Shown here in pieces: positions 43,888 to 53,161 of a DNA stretch of 64,000 nt. The notes under the pieces were generated by a model. That model searched no databases. It was not told the origin of the DNA and saw nothing but the letters and a program-made list of their open reading frames with translations. The stretch comes from Mesorhizobium ventifaucium. Its GTDB lineage: Bacteria > Pseudomonadota > Alphaproteobacteria > Rhizobiales > Rhizobiaceae. Made by a program: the position numbers and the translations under genes. Position 1 is the first letter of the stretch, and each line of letters starts with the position of its first letter. Location of the stretch: NCBI RefSeq assembly GCF_935822925.1, contig NZ_CAKXZS010000005.1, positions 26,348 through 90,347 of the forward strand, written 5' to 3'.

Positions 43888-44673
43888 GTGGTCAAGCGGA
43901 CAACCGTAACACAGTCCAAGCCTGCGTCGACCAACGGCGTTGCCGCGCTCGACCGTGCGATCGCGATCCTCGATGCTTTCGCTGCCGCCGACCGGTCGCT
44001 CAGTCTGGCCGAAATCGCGGCGCGGACCGGCCTCTACAAGAGCACGATCCTGAGGCTGGCGAACTCATTGCTGCGCGGGCAGTTGCTGGAGCGACTCGAC
44101 GACGGCCGCTACCGCGTCGGCCCTGCCACCTTCCGGCTGGGCGCCCTATACCAGCGATCGGTCGTGGCGATCGACATCCTGCTGCCGATCATGCGCGATC
44201 TGGCTGAGCGAAGTTGGGAAAGCGTCGCTTTTTATGTCCGTTCGGGCGACGTACGCACCTGTCTCTATCGCGTCGAGTCCAAGCATCCCATCCGCTACAC
44301 CATACGGGAAGGCGACGTGCTGCCCCTGCTGGCTGGTACGGGCGGCCGCGTGCTCGCGGCGTTTTCCGGTCAGCAAGGCGAGCCTTACGAGACGATCCGC
44401 AAAACCTACCATTGTTTGTCGGTCGGCGATCGCGACCCCGAGACGGCGGGCGTTTCGGCACCAGTGTTCGGGCCGGGGCACACCTTGCTCGGTGCATTGA
44501 CGCTGTCAGGCCCGAGCACGCGCGTCGACGCGGCCTTTCTGCAGCGCATGAAAAATCCGCTGATCGAGGCGGCCGCGCGCGCCACCCGCGCTTTCGGCGA
44601 AGACGCCTCGATGCTCGAACAGGCGGCCCTAAAGGCCGAAGCGGAAGGCCCGGTGCTGAAGCGGCAGGCCTAG
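43888..44673 (+). CDS. IclR family transcriptional regulator
   Basis: A 261-residue regulator. The winged helix (AIAILDAFAAADRSLSLAEI, ARTGLYKSTILRLANSLL) is followed by the IclR ligand-binding domain (about residues 95-245) with the LPLLAGTGGRVLAAFSG stretch. I prefer GTG 43888, with GGAACGGA upstream, over a TTG at 43846. It is divergent from tctC and most likely controls the tricarboxylate operon in response to a pathway acid. Confidence 0.93.
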   Translation: MVKRTTVTQSKPASTNGVAALDRAIAILDAFAAADRSLSLAEIAARTGLYKSTILRLANSLLRGQLLERLDDGRYRVGPATFRLGALYQRSVVAIDILLPIMRDLAERSWESVAFYVRSGDVRTCLYRVESKHPIRYTIREGDVLPLLAGTGGRVLAAFSGQQGEPYETIRKTYHCLSVGDRDPETAGVSAPVFGPGHTLLGALTLSGPSTRVDAAFLQRMKNPLIEAAARATRAFGEDASMLEQAALKAEAEGPVLKRQA

Positions 44674-44718
44674 AAAGATTCGGCCCGATCAGAACCACAG
44701 GATGACAGGGGGTAGCCC

Positions 44719-45258
44719 CTAGGGCTGCCGTTCCAGCAGGATCGTCGCACTGTCGTGATAGGTGGTCCGCAACACTTCGCTGTAGCCGCATTTGGCCGCG
44801 ACGCTCAGCGAAGCGGTGTTTTCCGGATCGATGATGCAGACAGTCCTTGCGCGCCCGAATGCCTCGTCGCCCCAGGCGAGAACCCGTCCGACGACTTCGC
44901 TGGCGAACCCTTGGCCATGTGCGGTCGGGACCAGCGCCCAACCGGCTTCCGGAACGCCTTCGATCGACGGCACCATGTTGCGCTTCAGATCGTGGAAGCC
45001 GGCCTCGCCGATGAAGCGGCCGGATGCCTTGTCCTCGATCGCCCAGAAGCCGTAGCCCAGCAGCGACCACAGGCCGGCATGACGCAGGAAGCGCATCCAG
45101 CTTTCCTCGCGCGTGCGCGGCTTGCCGCCGATGAAGCGGGTGACGTCCGGATCGGCCCACATGGCGACATAGGCACCGAAATCATCGAGCTGGTGTGGTC
45201 GCAGCACGGTGCGCGGCGTTTCGATGACGGGAGCGACGAGCGTCAATGGATCACCCAT
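44719..45258 (-). CDS. GNAT N-acetyltransferase (RimJ/RimL type)
   Basis: A 179-residue acetyl-CoA-dependent acetyltransferase. IETPRTVLRPHQLDDF opens the fold; the acetyl-CoA loop is PTAHGQGFASEVV (near residues 109-121), and NTASLSVAAKCGY near 147-159 is the typical closing helix of the RimJ/RimL group. Substrate unknown: it may be a protein N-terminus or a small amine. Single gene. Confidence 0.93.
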   Translation of the reverse strand: MGDPLTLVAPVIETPRTVLRPHQLDDFGAYVAMWADPDVTRFIGGKPRTREESWMRFLRHAGLWSLLGYGFWAIEDKASGRFIGEAGFHDLKRNMVPSIEGVPEAGWALVPTAHGQGFASEVVGRVLAWGDEAFGRARTVCIIDPENTASLSVAAKCGYSEVLRTTYHDSATILLERQP

Positions 45259-45293
45259 GTGTCATGCCTCGGTTGCGTTTGCCTGTGCTTAGT

Positions 45294-45337
45294 GCATGTC
45301 GCCCAGTGCTCGGCGGTTTTGGGAAAAACGATATGCG
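45294..45337. repeat. Family B palindromic repeat, single copy
   Basis: GCATGTCGCCCAGTGCTCGG, then CGGTTTTGGGAAAAACGATA and TGCGAC, a diverged reverse-orientation copy of the 60-bp tandem unit at 22442-22605 (CGACATG-type ends, GGTTTTGGGA core). It lies between divergent GNAT and DUF2214 genes. Confidence 0.75.
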
Positions 45338-45484
45338 ACAGAGATCCAAATTGCCTGCACCAGACAAGAGACAAAGCCTGTGCAGATCATCTTCCAGCCC
45401 AATGTGAATCCTGCCGAGCGGTGCTACTTTTCACCAGCAGCTGATTCAGCGTCTGCTGTGCCGGCCGACGGAGGGAAAAGGGGC

Positions 45485-45940
45485 ATGGATACCACCGATC
45501 TTCTGCTTGCCATCCTTCATCATCTGCTGGTGTTTTCGCTGGCGGGCATCATCGGCGCCGAATTTGTCCTGATCCGCGGCGACCTGCCCGCGGCGACGCT
45601 CCGGCGGCTTGTCGGCATCGATCGCCATTATGGCATCATTGCCATGCTGATCATCGTCGTCGGCATCGGCCGCGTCATCTACGGCCTGAAGGGTTGGGAA
45701 TTCTACATCTACAACTGGGTGTTCTGGGCAAAGATTGCGGCCTTCGTCATCGTCGGCCTGTTGTCGATCATCCCGACGGTCCGCTTTGTTTCCTGGAACA
45801 GGCAGGCCTCGGCCAGCCCCGGTTGTCAAGTGCCGGCGGCGCAACTTGCATCCGTCCGAACTTATGTCCGCGCCGAAGCCTTCATCTTCCTGCTGATCCC
45901 GGTCTTCGCCGCGGCGATGGCGCGCGGCTACGGCTACTGA
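45485..45940 (+). CDS. DUF2214 membrane protein
   Basis: A 151-residue protein with four predicted transmembrane helices; the first two read HHLLVFSLAGIIGAEFVLIR and HYGIIAMLIIVVGIGRVIYG. The pattern AEFVLIRGDL...RLVGIDRHYG is the DUF2214 signature. GGAGG before ATG 45485 sets the start. Its stop overlaps the 3' end of nth (tail to tail, 7 bp). Function unknown. Confidence 0.88.
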   Translation: MDTTDLLLAILHHLLVFSLAGIIGAEFVLIRGDLPAATLRRLVGIDRHYGIIAMLIIVVGIGRVIYGLKGWEFYIYNWVFWAKIAAFVIVGLLSIIPTVRFVSWNRQASASPGCQVPAAQLASVRTYVRAEAFIFLLIPVFAAAMARGYGY

Positions 45941-46737
45941 ATTTCGCTTAACGGTTCGAGCGGCGCAATTTCGACCAGCGGCGCCGGAACATCATTCGTC
46001 TTCTCCTCGGCCTTGCAGATGTCGGCGATGACACAGACCGGGCAATCCGGTTTGCGCGCCTTGCAGACATAGCGGCCATGCAGGATCAGCCAGTGATGCG
46101 CATGGCGCATATATTCGTCCGGAATGATCCTCAACAGCACCTGCTCGACCTGTTCCGGCGTCTTGCCGGGCGCCAGCCGCAGCCGGTTGCCGATGCGAAA
46201 GATATGCGTGTCGACCGCCATGGTGTGCTGGCCGAAGGCCATGTTGAGCACGACATTGGCGGTCTTGCGCCCGACGCCCGGCAGCTTGACCAGTTGGTCG
46301 CGGTCGTCGGGCACTTCGCCGCCATGGTAGCGGATCAGCGCCTCCGACAGCGCGATGACGTTCTTGGCCTTGTTGCGCCAGAGCCCGACGGTGCGGATAT
46401 AGTCGCCGACCTTGGCCTCGCCGAGCGCCAGCATCTCTTGCGGGGTATCGGCGACCTTGAACAGCGCCCGCGTTGCCTTGTTGACGCCGACATCGGTCGC
46501 CTGTGCCGAAAGCACCACCGCCACCAGCAGCGTGAAGGCGTTGACATGTTCGAGCTCGCCCTTCGGTTCGGGCCGCTGAACGGAGAAGCGTCGGAAAATC
46601 TCGTGCACTTCGGCCGGGCTGTAGAGCGAATGGGACCGCACCGGCCGGGTACGCGGTTTGGCGTTCGATCCGTCGCGTCGGCCGCGGAGCAGTTCATTTT
46701 TGGGTGTAGAGGAATTTTTGGGCTTGGGGCTCGTCAT
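45934..46737 (-). CDS. nth: Endonuclease III
   Basis: DNA glycosylase/AP lyase for oxidised pyrimidines, 267 residues. The helix-hairpin-helix LPGVGRKTANVVLN contains the catalytic Lys, VDTHIFRIGNRL the catalytic Asp, and CKARKPDCPVCVIADIC plus the following residues form the C-x6-C-x2-C-x5-C iron-sulphur loop. A basic N-terminal tail of about 40 residues precedes the domain. AAGGGG precedes ATG 46737. It is divergent from DUF2244. Confidence 0.97.
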   Translation of the reverse strand: MTSPKPKNSSTPKNELLRGRRDGSNAKPRTRPVRSHSLYSPAEVHEIFRRFSVQRPEPKGELEHVNAFTLLVAVVLSAQATDVGVNKATRALFKVADTPQEMLALGEAKVGDYIRTVGLWRNKAKNVIALSEALIRYHGGEVPDDRDQLVKLPGVGRKTANVVLNMAFGQHTMAVDTHIFRIGNRLRLAPGKTPEQVEQVLLRIIPDEYMRHAHHWLILHGRYVCKARKPDCPVCVIADICKAEEKTNDVPAPLVEIAPLEPLSEIQ

Positions 46738-46759
46738 CCCCTTCCTATAATATCCCGGC

Positions 46760-47254
46760 ATGAGCGACACAAACGCCTCATATCCGGCCGACGAGCCATT
46801 CTTCCAGGCGTTGCTGATACCGCATCGGTCGCTGGGCAAAACCGGCTTTGCCATCCTAATGGGCGCTCTGCTGTTCGGCTCGTCGGTCACCGGAGCGTTT
46901 TTCCTGTCGCGCGGCGCCTGGCCGGTGTTCGGCTTCCTCGGTCTCGACGTCATCGCCGTCTACGTCGCCTTTCGCGCCAACTATCGTGCCGCCCGCGCCC
47001 GCGAGGAAGTGTCGGTCTCGCGTACCAGCCTCGACATCCGCAAGACGGCGCCATCAGGCAAATCGGAAGCACATCGCTTCAATCCGTTCTGGGCGCGCTT
47101 TTCGGTCGCCCGCCACGCCGAGATCGGCATCACCAGGATGGCGGTGGAAGCACAAGGCCAGAATGTGCCGATCGGCGGCTTCCTCAATCCCGACGACCGC
47201 GAGAGCTTTGCGTCAGCCTTTTCGCGCGCCCTGGCGACCGCGAAAGCGCGCTAA
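46760..47254 (+). CDS. DUF2244 membrane protein
   Basis: A 164-residue protein with two adjacent transmembrane helices (AILMGALLFGSSVTGAFFLS and WPVFGFLGLDVIAVYVAF, about residues 33-72) and a cytoplasmic beta-rich domain ending IGGFLNPDDRESFASAFSRA, the DUF2244 signature. It lies divergent from nth, as in many rhizobia. Function unknown. Confidence 0.92.
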   Translation: MSDTNASYPADEPFFQALLIPHRSLGKTGFAILMGALLFGSSVTGAFFLSRGAWPVFGFLGLDVIAVYVAFRANYRAARAREEVSVSRTSLDIRKTAPSGKSEAHRFNPFWARFSVARHAEIGITRMAVEAQGQNVPIGGFLNPDDRESFASAFSRALATAKAR

Positions 47255-47373
47255 GACCGATACCGCAATATCCTGCCGATCTTGCGCAGCGGCGGAATGT
47301 AGCTCCAATGCCGGATGAACAGGCGCAGCATCGCTTTCTCCTTGGTGAGATGCGCCTTTTCGCCAGCCATCAT
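47251..47373 (-). CDS. 40-residue basic peptide
   Basis: ATG 47373 is preceded by GGAAGGA at five bases, a very good ribosome site. The product is MMAGEKAHLTKEKAMLRLFI followed by RHWSYIPPLRKIGRILRYRS, basic with an amphipathic end. The stop overlaps that of DUF2244 tail to tail. A chance frame cannot be ruled out. Confidence 0.4.
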   Translation of the reverse strand: MMAGEKAHLTKEKAMLRLFIRHWSYIPPLRKIGRILRYRS

Positions 47374-47483
47374 CGGGTCCTTCCTCGAAGCCAATCCTGT
47401 CCGGGTATGGGCCGCGAGAAGGCAAGTTTCGGGTGGTGATCGGAGGCGCGAAGGGCGATATTCGCGCTCAAGGAGATGGTCCG

Positions 47484-48362
47484 ATGAACGCACAGACAGC
47501 TATTCTGAAGAAAGACATCACACCCGGAGGCGGTGACTACGAAGTTGTTCGGCGCGCGATCGAGAAGATCAGCCTTGACTATCGTGACCAGCCGTCGCTC
47601 GAAATATTGGCGGAGGAAGTCGGCGAGACGCCGACCGGGTTGCAGAAGCTCTTCACCCGCTGGGCCGGCCTGTCGCCCAAGGCGTTTCTGCAGGCGGTCA
47701 CGCTCGACCACGCGCGCAAACTGCTCGATTCCGGCATGCCGCTGCTCGAGGCTTCTTTCGAGGTCGGCATGTCGGGCCCCGGCCGGTTGCACGACCTTTT
47801 CGTCACCCACGAAGCGATGTCGCCGGGCGACTACAAGACGCGCGGTGCCGGGCTGACGATCCGCTACGGCTATCATATCTCGCCTTTCGGCATCGCCCTG
47901 ATCATGGTCACAGACCGTGGGCTTGCCGGCCTCGCCTTCAGCGATGCCGGCGACGAGCGCGCAGCCTTCGCCGACATGTCCGGCCGCTGGCCGAACGCAA
48001 ACTATGTCGAGGACATGGCCGCGACGGCGCCCTATGCGGCGCGCATCTTCGATCCGGCGCTGTGGCGCGCCGACCAGCCGCTGCGCGTCGTCTTGATCGG
48101 CACCGACTTCCAGGTCCGCGTCTGGGAAGCCCTGCTGCGCATCCCGATGGGCAAGGCCTGCACCTATTCCTCGATCGCTGCCGGCATCGGCGCACCGAGC
48201 GCCAGCCGGGCGGTGGGTGCCGCGGTCGGCGCCAATCCGATGTCCTTCGTGGTGCCGTGTCACCGGGCTCTCGGCAAGTCCGGCGCGCTCACCGGCTACC
48301 ACTGGGGCCTGACGCGCAAGCGCGCCATCCTCGGCTGGGAAGCGGGACAGGTCGGCTCTTGA
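47484..48362 (+). CDS. ada: Ada-like AraC regulator/O6-methylguanine-DNA methyltransferase
   Basis: A 292-residue fusion. Residues about 15-115 are an AraC-type DNA-binding domain (LEILAEEVGETPTGLQKLFT); about 120-285 are a methyltransferase with active-site PCHR in VVPCHRALG (Cys near 257) and the RAVGAAVGANP helix. The N-terminal zinc/phosphotriester domain of E. coli Ada is missing, so it would repair methylated guanine and may act as a regulator without the usual switch. GATG 47484 is preceded by AAGGAGATGG. Confidence 0.93.
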   Translation: MNAQTAILKKDITPGGGDYEVVRRAIEKISLDYRDQPSLEILAEEVGETPTGLQKLFTRWAGLSPKAFLQAVTLDHARKLLDSGMPLLEASFEVGMSGPGRLHDLFVTHEAMSPGDYKTRGAGLTIRYGYHISPFGIALIMVTDRGLAGLAFSDAGDERAAFADMSGRWPNANYVEDMAATAPYAARIFDPALWRADQPLRVVLIGTDFQVRVWEALLRIPMGKACTYSSIAAGIGAPSASRAVGAAVGANPMSFVVPCHRALGKSGALTGYHWGLTRKRAILGWEAGQVGS

Positions 48363-48467
48363 TGAGACGCCCGTAGATCGGGCCGGCGACGCGCGGGTTT
48401 ATGTCGCGCGGTCTGGCAAGCGGCGGCCTTACGGAGTAGCTTCCCGCAGTCAGCAGGGAGGCACCAC

Positions 48468-49376
48468 TTGATCATCGTTGTCGGCTCAATCAACCTCGAC
48501 CTTATCGCCAATGTCGACCGCTTGCCCGCACCCGGCGAGACGGTCCGTGGCTCCGGCTTTACCACCGCACCCGGCGGCAAGGGCGCCAACCAGGCGCTGG
48601 CCGCCGCGCGCGCCGGCGCCAAGGTGCGCATGGTCGGCGCGGTCGGCAAGGACAATTTCGCCACCGAAGCGCTGGCGCTGTTGCGCGACGGCAAAATCGA
48701 CCTGTCCGGTGTCGGTGAAACCTTCGCCTCGACCGGCACGGCATTGATCATGGTCGCCGGCGACGGCGAGAACGTAATCGCCGTGGTGCCGGGCGCCAAT
48801 GATTCTGTCGTGACAGGCGACCTCTCCAAGGCTTTCATGAAGAAGGCCGATGTCGTGCTCCTGCAGCAGGAGATCCCGCTTCAGACTGTCGAAGCAGCAC
48901 TGGACGCGGCACGGGCGGCAGGCGCGGTTACCGTGCTCAACACGGCACCGTTCCGCGCAGAGGCGGCCGCCTTCCTCGGCAAGGCCGACCATGTCGTCGC
49001 CAACGAGACCGAATTCGACCTCTATGGCGAGGCACTGTCGCTGAGCGGCCGCGATCGCCCGGCGCGGATGCGCGATTACGCCGGGAAGACCGGCCGTACA
49101 ATTGTCGTCACGCTCGGCGGTGACGGCGTTCTGGCTGCCACGCCAGCCGATCTTCTGATGGTTCCAGCGCTGAACATCACCCCTGTCGATACGGTCGGTG
49201 CCGGCGACACGTTTTGCGGCTATTTCGCTGCCGGGCTGTCGTCCGGCCTGCCGCTCGATCAGGCGCTCGCCCGTGCTGCAGCCGCTGGTTCGCTCGCTTG
49301 CCTGAAGCCCGGCGCCCAGCCGGCGATCCCGCTGGCGAAGGAAGTCGACGCGGCGCTGCAGAAACCTGCCAGCTAG
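48468..49376 (+). CDS. rbsK: Ribokinase
   Basis: A 302-residue PfkB-family sugar kinase. GSINLDLIANVDRLPAPGET at the start, GGKGANQALAAARAG (near residues 37-51) and the catalytic DTVGAGDTFCGYFAAGL (Asp near 246) fit ribokinase. It starts with TTG 48468, supported by GGGAGG six bases upstream; no in-frame ATG is near. It could recycle ribose released by the nucleoside hydrolase at 51588. Followed 9 bp later by an amidase gene. Confidence 0.9.
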   Translation: MIIVVGSINLDLIANVDRLPAPGETVRGSGFTTAPGGKGANQALAAARAGAKVRMVGAVGKDNFATEALALLRDGKIDLSGVGETFASTGTALIMVAGDGENVIAVVPGANDSVVTGDLSKAFMKKADVVLLQQEIPLQTVEAALDAARAAGAVTVLNTAPFRAEAAAFLGKADHVVANETEFDLYGEALSLSGRDRPARMRDYAGKTGRTIVVTLGGDGVLAATPADLLMVPALNITPVDTVGAGDTFCGYFAAGLSSGLPLDQALARAAAAGSLACLKPGAQPAIPLAKEVDAALQKPAS

Positions 49377-49385
49377 GTGAGAGCC

Positions 49386-50834
49386 ATGCGTCCGGCCACA
49401 AAACATGCCCTGCCGCCTGCCGGTGATATCTGCCGCCTGTCCGCCGTGGACCTTGCCGACGCGATCAAGCGCCAGCAATTGTCCGTGCGCGAGGTGGTAA
49501 CGGCATTCCTCGACCGGATCGACGCCGTAAACCCGCTGGCCAATGCCATCGTTTCGCTACGCGACCGTGCCGACATCCTGCGCGAGGCCGACAGGGCGGA
49601 CGCCCTTCTGGCGCATGCAGGGCATGCCGGACCGCTGTTCGGCCTGCCGATCGCCATCAAGGATCTCGCGCAGACCAAGGGCCTCAGGACCAGCTTCGGC
49701 TCGCCGATCTTCGCCGATTTCGTGCCGCAGGAAGACGATTTCTTTGTAGAGCGCATCCGCAAGGCCGGCGCCATCATCATCGGCAAGACCAACGTTCCCG
49801 AATTCGGCCTGGGCTCCAACACCTACAACACCGTGTTCGGCCCGACACTCAATGCTTTCGACCCGGCCTTGACCGCCGGCGGTTCGAGCGGCGGCGCGGC
49901 GGTCGCACTGGCGCTCGACATGGTGCCTGTTGCCGACGGCAGCGACTTTGGCGGCTCGCTGCGCAACCCGGCCGCCTACAACAACGTCTATGGCTTCCGT
50001 CCGTCGCAGGGGCTTGTTCCGGCCGGCCCCGAGCTTGACGTCTTCCACGCCCAGATGGGCGTCGAAGGGCCGATGGGCCGCAGCGTGCGCGATATGGCGT
50101 TGCTGCTCGACGAGCAGGCTGGCTACGACCCTCGCGCGCCGCTCTCACATCATAAGCCTGGGTCGTTCCTCGAAGGGCTGCAAACGCCGACGGCCGGCGG
50201 CCGCATCGCCTGGTTCGGCGATCTCGGTGGTCATCTGCCGGTCGAACCCGGCATCCTTGATCTTTGCGAGGCCGCTCTCGGCCGGTTCGCCGAGGCATCC
50301 TTTCAGACCGAAGCGCTGGTGCCGGATGTCGACTTCGAAGCGCTGTGGCAGGCCTTTGTGACGCTGCGCCAGGCGAGCAGCGGTTGTGCGCTCAAGGCGC
50401 ACTACGACGATCCCATGAAACGCAGTCTTCTGAAGCCGGAGGCCGTGTGGGAGGTGGAACAGGCGCTGCTACTCACGGCGCCGCAGATCCACGCCGCCAC
50501 GGTGAGGCGCTCGTCCTGGCATCGAACTCTGCTGTCACTCTTCGACCGCTTCGACCTGATTGCGCTGCCTACCGCCCAGGTTTTTCCCTTCGATGTCCTC
50601 ACCCACTGGCCAACGGAAGTGGCCGGGCGCGCCATGGACAGCTATCACCGCTGGATGCAGGTTTCAGCGCTCGCCACGCTGGGCGGCTGCCCGGCGGTCA
50701 GCGTACCGGCCGGCTTCGATGGCAGGGGCAGGCCGATGGGCATGCAGCTGATCGGGCGGCCGCGCGGCGACATGGCCGTGCTGAGAGCGGCGGCAGCCTA
50801 CGAGAAGACGCTGCCGTGGCAGGCCGGAGCCTAA
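49386..50834 (+). CDS. Amidase (amidase signature family)
   Basis: A 482-residue hydrolase with the Ser-cisSer-Lys triad: Lys in LPIAIKDLAQTKG, cis-Ser in GGSSGGAAVALA and nucleophile Ser in SDFGGSLRNPA. It is the type that hydrolyses small amides; GatA function is unlikely since gatB and gatC are absent and the DFGGS motif differs from DTGGS. ATG 49386 is chosen over GTG 49377. It follows rbsK closely. Confidence 0.92.
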   Translation: MRPATKHALPPAGDICRLSAVDLADAIKRQQLSVREVVTAFLDRIDAVNPLANAIVSLRDRADILREADRADALLAHAGHAGPLFGLPIAIKDLAQTKGLRTSFGSPIFADFVPQEDDFFVERIRKAGAIIIGKTNVPEFGLGSNTYNTVFGPTLNAFDPALTAGGSSGGAAVALALDMVPVADGSDFGGSLRNPAAYNNVYGFRPSQGLVPAGPELDVFHAQMGVEGPMGRSVRDMALLLDEQAGYDPRAPLSHHKPGSFLEGLQTPTAGGRIAWFGDLGGHLPVEPGILDLCEAALGRFAEASFQTEALVPDVDFEALWQAFVTLRQASSGCALKAHYDDPMKRSLLKPEAVWEVEQALLLTAPQIHAATVRRSSWHRTLLSLFDRFDLIALPTAQVFPFDVLTHWPTEVAGRAMDSYHRWMQVSALATLGGCPAVSVPAGFDGRGRPMGMQLIGRPRGDMAVLRAAAAYEKTLPWQAGA

Positions 50835-50930
50835 ATCCAGGTCAACATATCCTGCCGCTTGCAGCCGCGTTACTGTCATGCATTGATCGCGATCAGCCGT
50901 GTCGCAAAACCGCATACTGTCGAGGAAATC

Positions 50931-51545
50931 ATGTCGCTGGAACTCTATGCCACTTATCTCGTCGCCTGCCTCGTCATAATCCTGGTGCCCGGACCGACGG
51001 TCACGCTGATCATCGCCAACAGCATCCGCCATGGCTCTCGCGCCGGCCTCGCCAACGTCGCCGGCACGCAGGCCGGACTGGCGATCATGATCGCCATTGT
51101 CGGCATCGGATTGACCTCGCTGATCGCGGGAATGGGCCATTGGTTCGAATGGGTCAGGCTGATCGGTGCCGCCTATCTGATCTGGATGGGTGTGCAGATG
51201 TTCCGCTCCAAGGGCAAGCTGAACGCCGACGGATCGGCGAAGACACCGCGCGGCGGCTTCTTCCTGCAGGGCCTGCTGGTGGCGATCAGCAATCCCAAGA
51301 CGCTGGTGTTCTTCGGCGCCTTCTTTCCGCAGTTCATCGCCCCTGACGGCAACTATGGGTTGCAGATCGGCGTGATGGGCCTCACCGCCATGACCTTTGC
51401 CGCCGTGTCGGATTCGGCCTACGCGCTGGCCGCCGGCCGCGCCGGACGCCTGCTTTCGGCCGGCCGCGTCAAGCTGCTGTCGCGGATAAGCGGCAGCTTT
51501 CTGGTCGGCGGCGGCCTGTGGCTGGCGTTTTCAAAGGCGAAGTGA
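50931..51545 (+). CDS. LysE/RhtB family exporter
   Basis: A 204-residue inner-membrane protein with five or six helices. The family start YLVACLVIILVPGPTVTLII and the NPKTLVFFGAFFPQFI segment (near residues 126-141) are diagnostic. Members export amino acids or similar metabolites. GAGGAAAT precedes ATG 50931. It follows the amidase gene by 96 bp; whether it exports an amidase product is a guess. Confidence 0.93.
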   Translation: MSLELYATYLVACLVIILVPGPTVTLIIANSIRHGSRAGLANVAGTQAGLAIMIAIVGIGLTSLIAGMGHWFEWVRLIGAAYLIWMGVQMFRSKGKLNADGSAKTPRGGFFLQGLLVAISNPKTLVFFGAFFPQFIAPDGNYGLQIGVMGLTAMTFAAVSDSAYALAAGRAGRLLSAGRVKLLSRISGSFLVGGGLWLAFSKAK

Positions 51546-51587
51546 GCGGCACCTTTCCTTCCCCCTCTTGTGGGGAAGGAAAAAACC

Positions 51588-52529
51588 CTAAAGCCGGCCC
51601 AGCCTTTCCAGCAGCAGCGCGAAAAACGCATCATGGTCGATGTCGCGCATCACCATGGCGTTGTTCGGCCGCTTGGTCACGCCCCACCAGTCGATCACGG
51701 TCATGCCCATGGTGAGCTCCGAGGCGGTTTCCACGGTGACGTTGCAGTTGCGGCCCCTGAACAGCTCGGGTTTCAACAGATAGGCGATAACGCAAGGGTC
51801 GTGCAGCGGGCCGCCGTCGGTGCCGTATTTCTCCTCGTCGAAGCGCTCGAAGAATTCCAGCATCTCCGTCGTAGCCGTGCCGACCCTGGTGCCGAGCTTG
51901 CGGAAGGCCTGGGTCCGCTTGGCCGTGGTCAGCGCCTTGTGGGTAACGTCGAGCGGCATCATGACGATCGGAATGCCGGATTTTAACACGACATCGGCGG
52001 CATGCGGGTCGACATAGATGTTGAATTCGGCGGTCGGTGTGACGTTGCCGCCTTCGAAGAAGCCACCGCCCATCAGCACGATTTCCTTGATGCGCGGCGC
52101 GATCTTCGGCTCGCGGATCAGCGCCAGCGCGATGTTGGTGAGCGGACCGAGCGCGCAGAGGGTGATCGTGCCGCTCACTTCCTTCATCAGCGTCTCGACG
52201 ATGAAATCGACCGCATACTGGTCCTGCAGCTCCATTGTCGGTTCGGGCAATTGCGGTCCGTTGAGACCGGTCTCGCCATGCACCTCCTCCGCGGTGACCA
52301 GTTCGCGCGCCAGCGGCCGGATGGCGCCGGCAAAGACCTTGATATCTGGCCGCCCGGCCAGTTCGCAGATCTTGCGTGCATTCTTTTCGGTGAGCCTCAG
52401 CGGCACGTTGCCGGCGACGGCGGTCATGCCGACGATCTCCAGCTCGGCGCTGCTGAGCGCCAGCAATATGGCGACGGCATCATCCTGGCCGGGATCCGTG
52501 TCGATGATGATCTTGCGGGATTGGGGCAT
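51588..52529 (-). CDS. Inosine/uridine-preferring nucleoside hydrolase
   Basis: Hydrolyses nucleosides to base and ribose; 313 residues. The calcium-binding DTDPGQDDAVAI (near residues 10-21) is the family signature; LMGGGFFEGGN and AEFNIYVDPHAA (near 165-176) complete the pocket. AAGGA upstream supports ATG 52529. Its ribose product would suit the nearby ribokinase. A CCTTCCCC hairpin repeat lies between its end and lysE. Confidence 0.96.
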   Translation of the reverse strand: MPQSRKIIIDTDPGQDDAVAILLALSSAELEIVGMTAVAGNVPLRLTEKNARKICELAGRPDIKVFAGAIRPLARELVTAEEVHGETGLNGPQLPEPTMELQDQYAVDFIVETLMKEVSGTITLCALGPLTNIALALIREPKIAPRIKEIVLMGGGFFEGGNVTPTAEFNIYVDPHAADVVLKSGIPIVMMPLDVTHKALTTAKRTQAFRKLGTRVGTATTEMLEFFERFDEEKYGTDGGPLHDPCVIAYLLKPELFRGRNCNVTVETASELTMGMTVIDWWGVTKRPNNAMVMRDIDHDAFFALLLERLGRL

Positions 52530-52672
52530 TTCAATTCCTTGTTTAGGGAGTCTTTTTGGGCGGGGCTTTTGACGGCTTGAACTCGACCGCCGGGCGGACC
52601 ATATCAAGACCATCGGGAAAAATGCCATCCGGGTTTTTCCACTTTATGTCGCTCTTGAGAGGACAATGTAAC

Positions 52673-53098
52673 ATGAGCCGAATGACGCCTTTTTCCAGCC
52701 CGCTTCTCCTAGGTTTCGACGCGATGGAAAAGACCCTGGAGCGTCTGGCGAAGTCGGGTGACAGCTACCCTCCCTACAACATCGAGCGCCTCAGCGGTGC
52801 CGACGGCAAGGCAGAAAGGCTGCGTATCACGCTCGCTGTCGCCGGTTTCGCCGAAAACGATCTCGATGTGACCACGGAGGAGAACCAGTTGGTCGTGCGC
52901 GGCCGTCAGAACGACGATACCGAGCGCGAATTTCTTCATCGCGGCATTGCCGCGCGCCAGTTCCAGCGCTGTTTCGTGCTGGCCGACGGCATGCGGGTGA
53001 TCGCGGCGGAGCTGAAGAACGGTCTTTTGTCTATCGATCTCGATCGGCCCGAGTCCGAACGGCTGGTACGGAAAATAAACATATCGGTGAAAGACTGA
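52673..53098 (+). CDS. Small heat-shock protein, Hsp20 family
   Basis: A 141-residue alpha-crystallin-type holdase. After a short N-terminal arm (MSRMTPFSSPLLLGFDAMEK) the domain runs from about residue 38 to 135, with LRITLAVAGFAENDLDVTTE and ELKNGLLSIDLDRPE; the conserved GxL is NGLL. AGAGGA precedes ATG 52673. It is paired with DUF1150, an arrangement common in Rhizobiales. Confidence 0.94.
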   Translation: MSRMTPFSSPLLLGFDAMEKTLERLAKSGDSYPPYNIERLSGADGKAERLRITLAVAGFAENDLDVTTEENQLVVRGRQNDDTEREFLHRGIAARQFQRCFVLADGMRVIAAELKNGLLSIDLDRPESERLVRKINISVKD

Positions 53099-53161
53099 TT
53101 TTTACCGATTGCTCTTATGCGAGGCGGCCTTGAACGGGGTCCTCGCGGCAAGGAGGCTTAA

